A stretch of DNA of 6,269 nt, taken from the NCBI GenBank assembly GCA_012515455.1, contig JAAYYJ010000426.1, forward strand, positions 1 through 6,269, in the 5' to 3' direction. Origin of the DNA: Oligosphaeraceae bacterium (GTDB lineage Bacteria > Verrucomicrobiota > Lentisphaeria > Oligosphaerales > Oligosphaeraceae). The position numbers were made by a program, and so were the translations under genes. Shown piece by piece: positions 1 to 6,260 of the stretch (positions are counted from its first letter, which is position 1; each line of letters opens with the position of its first letter). A model generated the notes under the pieces. The model searched no databases and had not been told where the DNA came from. It saw nothing but the letters and a program-made list of their open reading frames with translations.

Positions 1-434
1 GGAGAGGCATCCAGGTGACAGACGGTGCAGCCCGCCTGGGCCAGGGCCAAGCTCGCGCCTCCGGAATACGCGAAGAGATTCAGGATATTCAGTTTCCCGG
101 CCGGTTGCTGTGCTGCCACGGCCCGCATTTTTTGCCATCCCAGGGCGTGTTCCGGGAACACTCCGACATGCCCGAAATCGGTGGCCTGGAGTCGGAAGCG
201 CACACCGGCAAGCTCACAGATCCAGTATTCCGGCCAGGCCGCGCGGAACTGCCAGCCTGCGGTCCGCGCTTCGCGGATGAAGATCGCATCGGCTTTCGAC
301 CAGTCCCGGGCTGGCAGGCTTTGCTGCCAGACCGCCTGGGCGCAGGGGCGGTCCAGCACCAACGCCCCAAAGCGTTCCAGTTTGCGGCCGTTGCCGGAGT
401 CAAGCAGACAATATGCAGTGTGGTCAGTGTTCAT
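1..434 (-). CDS. Class I SAM-dependent methyltransferase, RlmI-like (partial, C-terminus beyond the window)
   Basis: This frame starts at an ATG (434–432) and stays open to the left edge, giving the first 144 residues plus two bases that specify a proline. It was translated by hand because no stop lies inside the window. The N-terminal part shows LLDSGNGRKLERFG (10–23), DRPCAQAVW (28–36) and FGHVGVFPEHALGWQKM (87–103). These resemble the region ahead of the Rossmann domain in short RlmI-like methyltransferases. Then comes the SAM-binding motif I, LNLFAYSGGASLALAQAG (118–135), and the acidic end of strand 2, HLDASP (140–145). The family is related to the rRNA cytosine methyltransferases RlmI/RlmL, so an RNA substrate is likely but not shown; the catalytic motif lies outside the window. 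The start lies 45 bp after the stop of the acyltransferase fusion. A possible Shine–Dalgarno AGGGG sits 11 nt upstream, inside one arm of an inverted repeat. It is probably the last visible gene of the operon. Confidence 0.85.
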   Translation of the reverse strand, partial: MNTDHTAYCLLDSGNGRKLERFGALVLDRPCAQAVWQQSLPARDWSKADAIFIREARTAGWQFRAAWPEYWICELAGVRFRLQATDFGHVGVFPEHALGWQKMRAVAAQQPAGKLNILNLFAYSGGASLALAQAGCTVCHLDAS

Positions 435-445
435 AAGCAGCAATG

Positions 446-467
446 CCCCTGTATTATACGCCAGGGG
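446..467. repeat. Inverted repeat in the 45-bp gap, around TATAAT
   Basis: CCCCTG (446–451) and CAGGGG (462–467) form a perfect 6-bp inverted repeat around a 10-nt loop. On the minus strand the loop contains TATAAT (458–453), and the downstream arm contains AGGGG, the only plausible ribosome-binding site for the following methyltransferase. No U-tract follows, so a Rho-independent terminator is unlikely. It could be an mRNA hairpin hiding the ribosome-binding site, an operator over a -10 box, or chance. No good -35 hexamer is present at 16–18 bp spacing. Confidence 0.4.
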
Positions 468-479
468 AAGCAGACTGAA

Positions 480-3095
480 TTATACCTTGGCCTTCAAGGT
501 GCGGTAATCGACCTTGCCAGTACCCAGAACCGGTATTTCGGTAACAGAAATGATGTTGCGGATGCTGTTGATCGGGGCTAGACCGGCAGAACGGATGACC
601 TGATTGACCTCCTCACGCTGCAAGGGCAGGGTGGTAAACAGGGTGATCTGCGGTTGCAACTCGTCACCGAGGGACTCCACCGCCAATACCGGACCTTCAT
701 GTGTCTCATCGCGATAGCGGTTGACTAGAATTTCCTCAATTGCAGGCAGAGAGACCATCTCGCCGCCGATTTTTACAAAGCGCTTCAGGCGGCCTTTGAA
801 CACCATAAAGCCATCGCTGTCAAGGGCGACCAGGTCGCCGGTGCGGTACCAGCTCTGGCCCTCGAAATCCACAAAGGGGCTGGCTCCGTCGTAGTTGAGG
901 TAGCCGCTGAAGACATTCTCGCCCCGGACAATCAGCATCCCGGTCTGACCGTCGGGGAGGCGGTGCCGGCAATCCTCATCGGTAATCGCCCATTCCAGGC
1001 AATCCAGCGGATGACCGATAGTTCCGGCCTTGACCTTCCCGGGCTTGTTCAACGCTACAATGGGACCGCATTCGGTAATCCCGTACCCCTCCAGGACGAT
1101 GGCCCCGGGGCACTTGCTGACAATCAATTCATAGACTGCGTCGGTGCATTTCTCCGCCCCGGTAATCACCACCCGGATGGACGCCACCTGGGCTGGGGTG
1201 GCATTGCGCAGAAAATTGGCCACGAAGGTCGGGGTCGCGACCGCCATGGTGACTTTATAAGCGGCAATCAGCCGGGCCAGCATATCACCCTCCATGGGAT
1301 TGGCGTGATAGGCGATGCGGACATTGGTGCAGCAGGGCATCATCACGTTCAGCAGGATGCCAAATGAGTGGAAGGGCGGCAGCATACCCAGAATACAGTC
1401 ATCCTGGCGCAGCTGCATATCTGCCATCGCCGAACGCAAATCGGCCAAAAGATTGCGGTGGGTAAGCGGAACGGCCTTGGGCAGACTCTCGGAGCCGCTG
1501 GTGAACAGTATCACTGCGGTATCCTGGACCTTCGCCTGCCGTAACGAACGCCAGCAGAAATGACTGCATAGCAGCGCCTTGATCTTGCTGAGTTTAGAAA
1601 TCTGGCCGGCGAGGTCCTCGAGATACACGAATTTCTCCGCCAATTCACCGAAATCCACGCCCTTCCCGCGCAGTCTCTCGACGACCAGATTCGCGGTCAG
1701 AATGCAATCCAGGCCGACATTGCCCAGGCAATGTCGCATATTGCGCAACCCGACGGTGAAATTGATCATCACCGGTGTCTTGCCCGCGAACAGCGCCGCC
1801 AGATAGACCACCGTCGAGATGCTGCTGGCCGGCATGATGATGCCGATGCGCTCGCCCGGCAGAGCCGCAATCTTGTCCTTCAGGGCCAGTATCGCCAGGA
1901 TGATTTTGCGGTTCGTCAGCACACCTTTGTTCTGGTCAGCCAGGATGGGACGGTTGGGCCAGCGTTTGGCGTTGTAGAGGAAGATATCAGTGATCGTCTC
2001 GCATTTCTGAACCCGCAGCTCCGTGGGGTCGGTCTCCACGAACCAGCTGGGGGGGATGGGGCGCAGCGGCTGGGTGCTGCTGCTTTCCCCAATCGCGGCA
2101 ATCAGCAGACTGGCGACGGGGCGCAGTGTCTCAGGGCTGTTGACCTCGTAACCGAATTCATCCTGGATCCAGGCGTGCATCTCAGCGACCATCAGGCTGT
2201 CCAGACCAAGATCAGTGCCCAAGGTATCAGTGTCTTTCAAAATCTTTTTGCCGGTGATTTCGTGCAGCTTCGCATAGACCTTGGTCTTGACCTCAGGGGG
2301 GATTCGGGAGGTGTTCTCCGCCGCATTGTAGGCATCTGGCTCTGGCATGTAACGCACCCCGCCGCCCTCAAACCAGGTGTACGGGACATAGGTGTTCGGA
2401 GTCATCGCCTGGTTGTAGAAATTCTCCAGGTAGCGGTTCAGGGTCTCACGATCAGCGCCAGACGGGAAATCAGCAGGACGGTTGACCAGTTCCACGGTGA
2501 CGTCACGGCGGGGGCCGAAAAAAATGCCGTTCAGGAGGATATGCTTGATATGGCCCAGCAGAGTCTCGCCGAAGGAGGTCTGGTATCCTTTGGCCCGGCC
2601 AAAATCACTGCCCCAGAGACCAGTGGTGCGGACCAGCACTATCCTGACTTCCGGATACAGCTCCATGATCCTGGCCGCACCGCCGTTGGCACGCAATTTC
2701 TCCGCCTTGGAACGGTAGATGCGGCCGGCGGGATAAAACAGCAGGTTGTCGCCGGCTTTCAGGCATTCAACGCAGCTCTCCAGCTGCTTCAAGACCAGCT
2801 CATGGCCAGAACGACCGGCAATGCCGATGTCTGGCAAAGACATAATCCGCAGTGATTTATAAAAATATTTCAGGAACGTGTTCCGGATCTGCTTCTCGTC
2901 GGCCAGAGACCAGATCTGGAAATGCCGCATTAAGATGGAAGTAACGATGACCGGATCGATCAGAGCCGGGTGGTTGGGCATAAACAGTATGCCCTTGTTG
3001 CCCTCTTTCAGGCATTCCTCCAGACCACGCACATGAATGCGGTAACGCAGGCACAACAGTACTTTGACCAGAAGACGGGCAAAATAAATAAACAT
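480..3095 (-). CDS. Aas-like trimodular protein: PlsC acyltransferase – acyl carrier domain – acyl-ACP synthetase
   Basis: This 871-residue protein has three domains. Residues 1–235 are a PlsC/LPLAT acyltransferase with a hydrophobic N-terminus (2–16), the NHPALIDP motif (41–48; H42 and D47 form HX4D), and YPAGRIYRS (121–129) where the family usually has FPEG. RTTGLWGS (156–163) resembles Aas-type acyltransferases. Residues 265–335 are an acyl carrier domain with GLDSL (297–301), whose S300 is the expected phosphopantetheine site. Residues 355–871 are an AMP-forming ligase: P-loop TSGSESLPK (532–540), GYGITECGP (670–678), YRTGD (750–754), KGRLKRFVKIGGEMVSL (767–783) and catalytic K861 in GTGKVDY. 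The end closely resembles E. coli Aas, which re-acylates lysophospholipids. Aas is about 719 residues and lacks the carrier domain. The inferred role is ATP-dependent loading of fatty acid onto the internal carrier, then transfer to a lysolipid at the inner membrane. The ATG has a strong Shine–Dalgarno. The gene follows the phosphoesterase by 30 bp. Confidence 0.92.
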   Translation of the reverse strand: MFIYFARLLVKVLLCLRYRIHVRGLEECLKEGNKGILFMPNHPALIDPVIVTSILMRHFQIWSLADEKQIRNTFLKYFYKSLRIMSLPDIGIAGRSGHELVLKQLESCVECLKAGDNLLFYPAGRIYRSKAEKLRANGGAARIMELYPEVRIVLVRTTGLWGSDFGRAKGYQTSFGETLLGHIKHILLNGIFFGPRRDVTVELVNRPADFPSGADRETLNRYLENFYNQAMTPNTYVPYTWFEGGGVRYMPEPDAYNAAENTSRIPPEVKTKVYAKLHEITGKKILKDTDTLGTDLGLDSLMVAEMHAWIQDEFGYEVNSPETLRPVASLLIAAIGESSSTQPLRPIPPSWFVETDPTELRVQKCETITDIFLYNAKRWPNRPILADQNKGVLTNRKIILAILALKDKIAALPGERIGIIMPASSISTVVYLAALFAGKTPVMINFTVGLRNMRHCLGNVGLDCILTANLVVERLRGKGVDFGELAEKFVYLEDLAGQISKLSKIKALLCSHFCWRSLRQAKVQDTAVILFTSGSESLPKAVPLTHRNLLADLRSAMADMQLRQDDCILGMLPPFHSFGILLNVMMPCCTNVRIAYHANPMEGDMLARLIAAYKVTMAVATPTFVANFLRNATPAQVASIRVVITGAEKCTDAVYELIVSKCPGAIVLEGYGITECGPIVALNKPGKVKAGTIGHPLDCLEWAITDEDCRHRLPDGQTGMLIVRGENVFSGYLNYDGASPFVDFEGQSWYRTGDLVALDSDGFMVFKGRLKRFVKIGGEMVSLPAIEEILVNRYRDETHEGPVLAVESLGDELQPQITLFTTLPLQREEVNQVIRSAGLAPINSIRNIISVTEIPVLGTGKVDYRTLKAKV

Positions 3096-3100
3096 CTGTT

Positions 3101-3107
3101 TCTCCTT
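3101..3107 (-). promoter_or_regulatory. Ribosome-binding site of the acyltransferase fusion
   Basis: The minus strand reads AAGGAGA here, with 6 nt between AAGGAG and the ATG at 3095. This is the best Shine–Dalgarno in the window and fixes the start of the fusion protein. It suggests that gene is translated efficiently in its own right, without depending on coupling to the gene before it. Confidence 0.8.
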
Positions 3108-3125
3108 GCCTAAAATATGCAGAAC

Positions 3126-3971
3126 TTACGTGCAGTCAGAATCGCAACCGGTTTTCCTCTGCTCCGGAACCAGGTTCAGCCGCAAGATTTCCGGCGGGCA
3201 GCGGAAGCGTCTTCTGGCCACTCCGAAGCCGGATTCACCCACTCCCCGGCTGATATGGCAGAGCGTGCCGTCGCTGCGTTGCCGCCAGCCGGAGACGAAT
3301 TGCCGGCCGTACAGGGACGAGGTGTAGATTGGCCCCCAGAACGGCAAGCGGACCTGGCCGCCGTGGGTATGACCGCACAGGCATAACCGGCCGATGAACT
3401 GACTGCCCGCCTCGGCAAAAGTGTCAGGGCTGTGCGCCAGGCTGACCACCGGACGCCCGGAATCTTTCCAGGCGGCGCAACCAGACCACTGCGGGTGCCC
3501 GAACCGGCAGTCGTCGAGGCCATAAAAAACCGGCCCCGAGGGCGGGACCAGTGCGGCATTGATCAAACACTGAAAACCGCACTTGCCATAAATCCTGGTC
3601 CAGAAGGTCGGGCTGTGCCAGTCGGTCACACTCTCGCGGTTGCCCAACACGGCAATTTTGCCGCATCGGGCGGGCAGGGTGCTCAACCACTCGCAGGCAG
3701 GTCCGACATATTCCAGAAAAGAGATCAGGTCGCCGGCAAACAACAGCCAGTCCGGAGGATCACGTTGGACATTATCCTGCAGAGCCTGCAACCGGGCGGT
3801 GTCCTGCACCGGCCAATGCAAATCACTGAACAACAGCAGCCGGGTCGGCTGCTCCAGGCCGGGCAGGGTCAGGGTCAGGTTGTGAACCTCGAGTCCAGAA
3901 CAGCAAGTGATGTTCTCAGGCAGGACAATTCGCTGCCACAGGTTACTGGTTTTGCGGGGTGACACGTACAT
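3126..3971 (-). CDS. Calcineurin-like metallophosphoesterase (YkuE/YaeI/LpxG-like) with a GNRE motif
   Basis: A 281-residue metallophosphoesterase with the expected metal-binding motifs in order: SDLH (49–52), GDL (80–82), GNRE (110–113), H180 in LAHSPD, and GHTHGGQVRLPFWGP (200–214). The C-terminal SRGVGESGFG (241–250) and CPPEILRLNL (258–267) are typical of the YkuE/YaeI branch, which also contains chlamydial LpxG, a UDP-2,3-diacylglucosamine hydrolase of lipid A synthesis. Most of this branch has GNHD/E; Arg at 112 recalls LpxH (GNRD). The substrate is unknown; a lipid or nucleotide-lipid phosphoester is plausible given the next gene. No signal peptide or membrane segment is seen, so it is probably cytoplasmic or peripheral. 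The ATG at 3971 lies 29 bp inside the end of the SPOUT methylase gene. Its ribosome-binding site is weak (AGG about 10 nt away), which suggests translational coupling. There is no internal Met, and the first conserved segment starts near residue 27, so the true start could only shift to a non-ATG codon. Confidence 0.9.
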   Translation of the reverse strand: MYVSPRKTSNLWQRIVLPENITCCSGLEVHNLTLTLPGLEQPTRLLLFSDLHWPVQDTARLQALQDNVQRDPPDWLLFAGDLISFLEYVGPACEWLSTLPARCGKIAVLGNRESVTDWHSPTFWTRIYGKCGFQCLINAALVPPSGPVFYGLDDCRFGHPQWSGCAAWKDSGRPVVSLAHSPDTFAEAGSQFIGRLCLCGHTHGGQVRLPFWGPIYTSSLYGRQFVSGWRQRSDGTLCHISRGVGESGFGVARRRFRCPPEILRLNLVPEQRKTGCDSDCT

Positions 3972-4503
3972 TCAGTGAGCCTGGTGTAGTATTTAACCAT
4001 TGACGCAAGGCTTCATAAACCACCACCGCAGCACAATTGCCCACGTTGATGGAATTCTTCAGCCCCAAAACCGGCAGGCTGACAAAAAAATCACACTGCG
4101 CCAGAGTACCCTCAGCCAACCCCAGGGCCTCATTGCCCAGGACAAAAGCCGCGGGGAAGCGGAACGCAGTCTCCCAGTAGCAGCTGGCGGTACTGGCAGT
4201 CTCAATGCCGTAGATGGTGTAGCCCTCGGCCCGCAATGCGGTTATCGCACTGGCAGCATCCGCGACGGCCTGGCAGGGCACCGTTTGCTCACAGCCCCGG
4301 GCAGTCTTGAGCAGCTTGCTGTGCGGTGGGCAGGGGGTATAGCCGCAGGCGTAGATTTTCTCCACCCGGGTCGCTTCCGCAATGCGAAAAATATTGCCCA
4401 CGTTATGGGCGCTGCGCAGAAAATCCAGTATCAGTACCAGTGGCAGCTGCATTGCACCGCGCGGTGCCTCGCGGTCTCCTTGCTGGATTATGGGCTGGCT
4501 CAT
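3943..4503 (-). CDS. SpoU/TrmH-family (SPOUT) RNA 2'-O-methyltransferase
   Basis: This 186-residue protein has the three SPOUT motifs of the TrmH class. Motif 1 is RSAHNVGNIFRIAEA (30–44), with N34 and R40, the usual catalytic Arg. Motif 2 is FVLGNEALGL (120–129), with E125. Motif 3 is LPVLGLKNSINVGNCAAVVVYEAL (143–166), with N150, S151 and N153, which forms the SAM-binding trefoil knot. It should transfer a methyl group from SAM to a ribose 2'-OH of tRNA or rRNA; the target nucleotide cannot be read from sequence. It is a minimal catalytic domain without the extra RNA-binding domain of RlmB-type enzymes. The ATG at 4503 comes 12 bp after the helicase stop, with only a weak ribosome-binding site (AGAG), so coupling to the helicase is likely. 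A second ATG at codon 18, just before the first core strand, is a possible alternative start. The 3' end overlaps the phosphoesterase gene by 29 bp. Confidence 0.93.
   Translation of the reverse strand: MSQPIIQQGDREAPRGAMQLPLVLILDFLRSAHNVGNIFRIAEATRVEKIYACGYTPCPPHSKLLKTARGCEQTVPCQAVADAASAITALRAEGYTIYGIETASTASCYWETAFRFPAAFVLGNEALGLAEGTLAQCDFFVSLPVLGLKNSINVGNCAAVVVYEALRQWLNTTPGSLNVRVTPQNQ
4454..4467. repeat. 14-bp perfect palindrome near the methylase start
   Basis: GCACCGCGCGGTGC is self-complementary. It lies inside codons 13–17 of the SPOUT methylase gene, directly upstream of the alternative ATG at codon 18. In mRNA it could form a short hairpin (5-bp stem, 4-nt loop). Coding constraint in GC-rich DNA may be the whole explanation. 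Confidence 0.35.
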
Positions 4504-4515
4504 GACCGTGAATCT

Positions 4516-6183
4516 CTAGTGCCGGGGACCGCTGCGGCGAATCCGGGACCCGCCGGAAGAGCGGTTGCGATCCCCCGACTGACTCCGGCTGCGGGGGCTG
4601 CGGGGGCTGCTCTGGCGTGGCAGGGGGGCGGGCTGGCCGCTGCTCTTGGGCATCACCAGCATCTGGGCTTCCGGCTGAGTAATGGGCAGTGCTCGCCCGA
4701 TATAGCTCTCAATGTCCGGAATCACAAAAGCACAATCCTCACCGGCAAAGCTGATGGCCCGCCCGCGATGGCCCGCCCGGGCGGTGCGTCCTACCCGATG
4801 CACATAGTCCTCTGCTTCATAAGGGAGGTCATAATTGAAAACGTGGGTCACGTCATCGATGTGGATGCCCCGCCCGGCCACATCCGTGGCAACAATCACC
4901 TGGATGGCACCCGAACGGAAGCCCTCCAGGATGCGCAGGCGTTTCTTCTGGTCAACATCACCGGAGAGCATCTCACTGGCAATGCCAAAGCGCTGCAGCT
5001 TATAATGCAGCTCCTCGACATCGCGTTTGCGGTTGCGGAAAATCAGCACCCGGTGGCAGTCTTCATTTTTCAGCAGCCAGAGCATAATCGGCAGCTTCTC
5101 CTGGCTGGTGCAGGCAAACACCGTCTCGTCAATGCCCTCCGCAACCACTTGCTCGGCATCGACCTCCAAAATTACCGGCGAGGGGCGCATCCAGCGGGCG
5201 GACAGATTCATGATGTCCGGGGTCAGGGTAGCGCTGAACAGCATGGTCTGCCGTTCCGCCGGCTTCGGCGTATAGCTGATAATCTGCTTGACGTCAGGGA
5301 TGAATCCCATGTCCAGCATCCGGTCTGCCTCATCGATGACCAGCATCTGCAGGGACGACAGGTCAAGGACATTCTGCCGCAAATAGTCCAGCAGCCGCCC
5401 CGGAGTGGCCACCACCAGATCGCAGCCGGAGGTCAGCAGCTGACGCTGACGCGCGTAATCCATCCCGCCGTAGACGGCCACGATGCGCAAATCCGTATAG
5501 ATGCTCAGCAATTCGGCATCCTTGGCGATTTGGATGGCCAGCTCGCGGGTCGGTGCCAGGACCAGCGCGAACGGGCTGTTCCGCTTGCGTTTGACCGTGC
5601 TCTGCAAATAGGCCTGGATGGTGGCAATGAGAAAAACTGCGGTCTTGCCGGTGCCGGTCTGGGCTTTGCCGGCCAGATCCTGGCCATCCAGGGCCGGTTG
5701 CAAGGCCGAGGTCTGGATGGGAGTGCATTTCTCAAACTGTAAATCTTCCAGCAAAGCGCGCATAATCCGGCTGTCCAGGGGAAAATCCTGGAAATAGGTC
5801 GCGCTGCTGTCGTTGCGCACAGGCGCAGGAACCTGCCAGTCAGCGACCTTTTTCTTGCCGGTGAGGTCTATCTGACCGGTCAGCGAAGCATCGTATTCTT
5901 CAAAGCTGACCGAGGCGGCCGCGGGCTGTCCGGAATGGCCTGCTCTGGCTGCCGGAGCCTGGGAATTACGCCGGCGCCGGGGCGGCGGGCTGTCCTGGGC
6001 TGTCCCGCGCGAAGCGGTACTGCCCGGGGAGGGCGGGACGCTAGTCTTGGCAGTGGCAGGGCGGGTGGAGGGAACCGCAGTCGCAGTCTCAGAGGCTGGC
6101 ACTGAAGTAGCTGTTTTTGTGCTGTCCGGCCTGAAAATCTGGGTCAGCTTGGCCGCGAGCCGGGAAATGAAACCTGAATGCAA
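4516..6183 (-). CDS. rhlB: RhlB-like DEAD-box ATP-dependent RNA helicase, TTG start
   Basis: A 555-residue helicase with a full motif set: Q motif (F131, TPIQ 154–157), motif I AQTGTGKT (174–181), PTRELA (211–216), GG (239–240), TPGR (260–263), DEAD (284–287), SAT (317–319), VLIFRNRK (379–386), ATDVAGRGI (432–440) and HRVGRTAR (462–469). The second RecA domain (LSGDVDQKKRLRILEGF, 406–422; THVFNYDLP, 446–454; IPDIESYIG, 488–496) matches E. coli RhlB closely. RhlB there is the degradosome helicase that unwinds mRNA for decay. The core lies between a long Ala/Ser/Thr/Pro-rich segment with an Arg cluster (about 20–95) and an Arg/Ser-rich basic tail (about 515–555), both probably disordered and RNA- or partner-binding. 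E. coli RhlB lacks the N-terminal extension. The start is TTG: AGGAG lies 8 nt upstream, an in-frame stop lies at 6214–6216, and the first internal Met is residue 141, after the Q-motif Phe. It is the first gene of the run. Confidence 0.93.
   Translation of the reverse strand: MHSGFISRLAAKLTQIFRPDSTKTATSVPASETATAVPSTRPATAKTSVPPSPGSTASRGTAQDSPPPRRRRNSQAPAARAGHSGQPAAASVSFEEYDASLTGQIDLTGKKKVADWQVPAPVRNDSSATYFQDFPLDSRIMRALLEDLQFEKCTPIQTSALQPALDGQDLAGKAQTGTGKTAVFLIATIQAYLQSTVKRKRNSPFALVLAPTRELAIQIAKDAELLSIYTDLRIVAVYGGMDYARQRQLLTSGCDLVVATPGRLLDYLRQNVLDLSSLQMLVIDEADRMLDMGFIPDVKQIISYTPKPAERQTMLFSATLTPDIMNLSARWMRPSPVILEVDAEQVVAEGIDETVFACTSQEKLPIMLWLLKNEDCHRVLIFRNRKRDVEELHYKLQRFGIASEMLSGDVDQKKRLRILEGFRSGAIQVIVATDVAGRGIHIDDVTHVFNYDLPYEAEDYVHRVGRTARAGHRGRAISFAGEDCAFVIPDIESYIGRALPITQPEAQMLVMPKSSGQPAPLPRQSSPRSPRSRSQSGDRNRSSGGSRIRRSGPRH
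4587..4610. repeat. 9-bp tandem repeat coding for the Ser-Pro-Arg tail of the helicase
   Basis: On the plus strand GGCTGCGGG occurs twice in a row (4587–4595, 4596–4604), followed by GGCTGC (4605–4610), all exact. The unit is three codons and encodes the SPR-type repeats near residues 526–533 of the helicase. Being in frame, unit gain or loss by slippage would lengthen or shorten the basic tail without a frameshift. Confidence 0.7.
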
Positions 6184-6191
6184 AATAATTA

Positions 6192-6196
6192 CTCCT
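6192..6196 (-). promoter_or_regulatory. Ribosome-binding site that decides the TTG start of the helicase
   Basis: The minus strand reads AGGAG, 8 nt before the TTG at 6183–6181. No ATG or GTG lies in frame between the upstream stop (6214–6216) and the TTG, and the next Met is inside the helicase core. TTG is therefore the best start. The two ATT codons between the site and the TTG sit closer to it than usual. Confidence 0.75.
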
Positions 6197-6209
6197 GTAG
6201 TAATACAAC

Positions 6210-6227
6210 TGTGTCAAATGTGTCAAA
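6210..6227. repeat. Perfect 9-bp tandem repeat upstream of the helicase
   Basis: TGTGTCAAA occurs twice head-to-tail on the plus strand (6210–6218, 6219–6227). On the minus strand this reads TTTGACACA twice, giving two TTGACA hexamers 9 bp apart (6226–6221 and 6217–6212). It lies 27 bp upstream of the helicase start, in the only non-coding stretch of note. It could be a binding site for a regulator using direct repeats, or part of the 5' untranslated region. Confidence 0.6.
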
Positions 6228-6231
6228 TTTC

Positions 6232-6244
6232 GTTCACTATGAAC
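6232..6244. promoter_or_regulatory. Palindrome GTTCACTATGAAC, possible operator
   Basis: GTTCA (6232–6236) and TGAAC (6240–6244) are exact inverted repeats around a 3-bp centre. The element is AT-richer than the surrounding genes and lies next to the tandem repeat and the -10-like sequence. A dimeric repressor or activator of the operon could bind here. No specific regulator family is recognised. Confidence 0.35.
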
Positions 6245-6252
6245 ATAACGAT

Positions 6253-6260
6253 AATATACT
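6253..6260. promoter_or_regulatory. Possible -10 elements, overlapping on the two strands
   Basis: On the minus strand TATATT (6258–6253) could be the -10 box of the helicase operon. Initiation would then fall near 6246, leaving a leader of about 60 nt that contains the palindrome and tandem repeat; its -35 would lie beyond the window edge. On the plus strand TATACT (6255–6260), with TTCACT 16 bp upstream (6233–6238), could drive a divergent gene outside the window. AT-rich sequence makes either match weak evidence. Confidence 0.3.

Noticed and set aside
89..403. A 104-codon minus-strand frame near the left edge
   Set aside because: It is out of frame with the methyltransferase, which starts at 434 and carries motif I (LNLFAYSGG). 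Its own product is low-complexity Arg/Pro/Ser.
446..467. Rho-independent terminator after the acyltransferase fusion
   Set aside because: The stem is only 6 bp with a 10-nt loop, and no run of U follows on the minus strand.
15..581. A 188-codon plus-strand frame at the left edge
   Set aside because: It is antisense to the methyltransferase and to the end of the acyl-ligase domain, and has no family motif.
1731..2855. A 374-codon open frame on the plus strand opposite the acyltransferase fusion
   Set aside because: No domain signature is seen, and the opposite strand encodes clear PlsC, ACP and AMP-ligase motifs in the same region.
4000..5742. A 580-codon open frame on the plus strand opposite the helicase and SPOUT methylase
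   Set aside because: Its translation has no recognisable motifs and lies antisense to two genes with complete family motifs. Long antisense frames are common in GC-rich coding DNA.
6200..6226. TTGACA hexamers in the tandem repeat as a -35 box for the helicase
   Set aside because: The nearest -10-like match (TATTAC, 6205–6200) has only a 15-bp spacer and would start transcription at or inside the ribosome-binding site. A -10 at 6258–6253 fits better.
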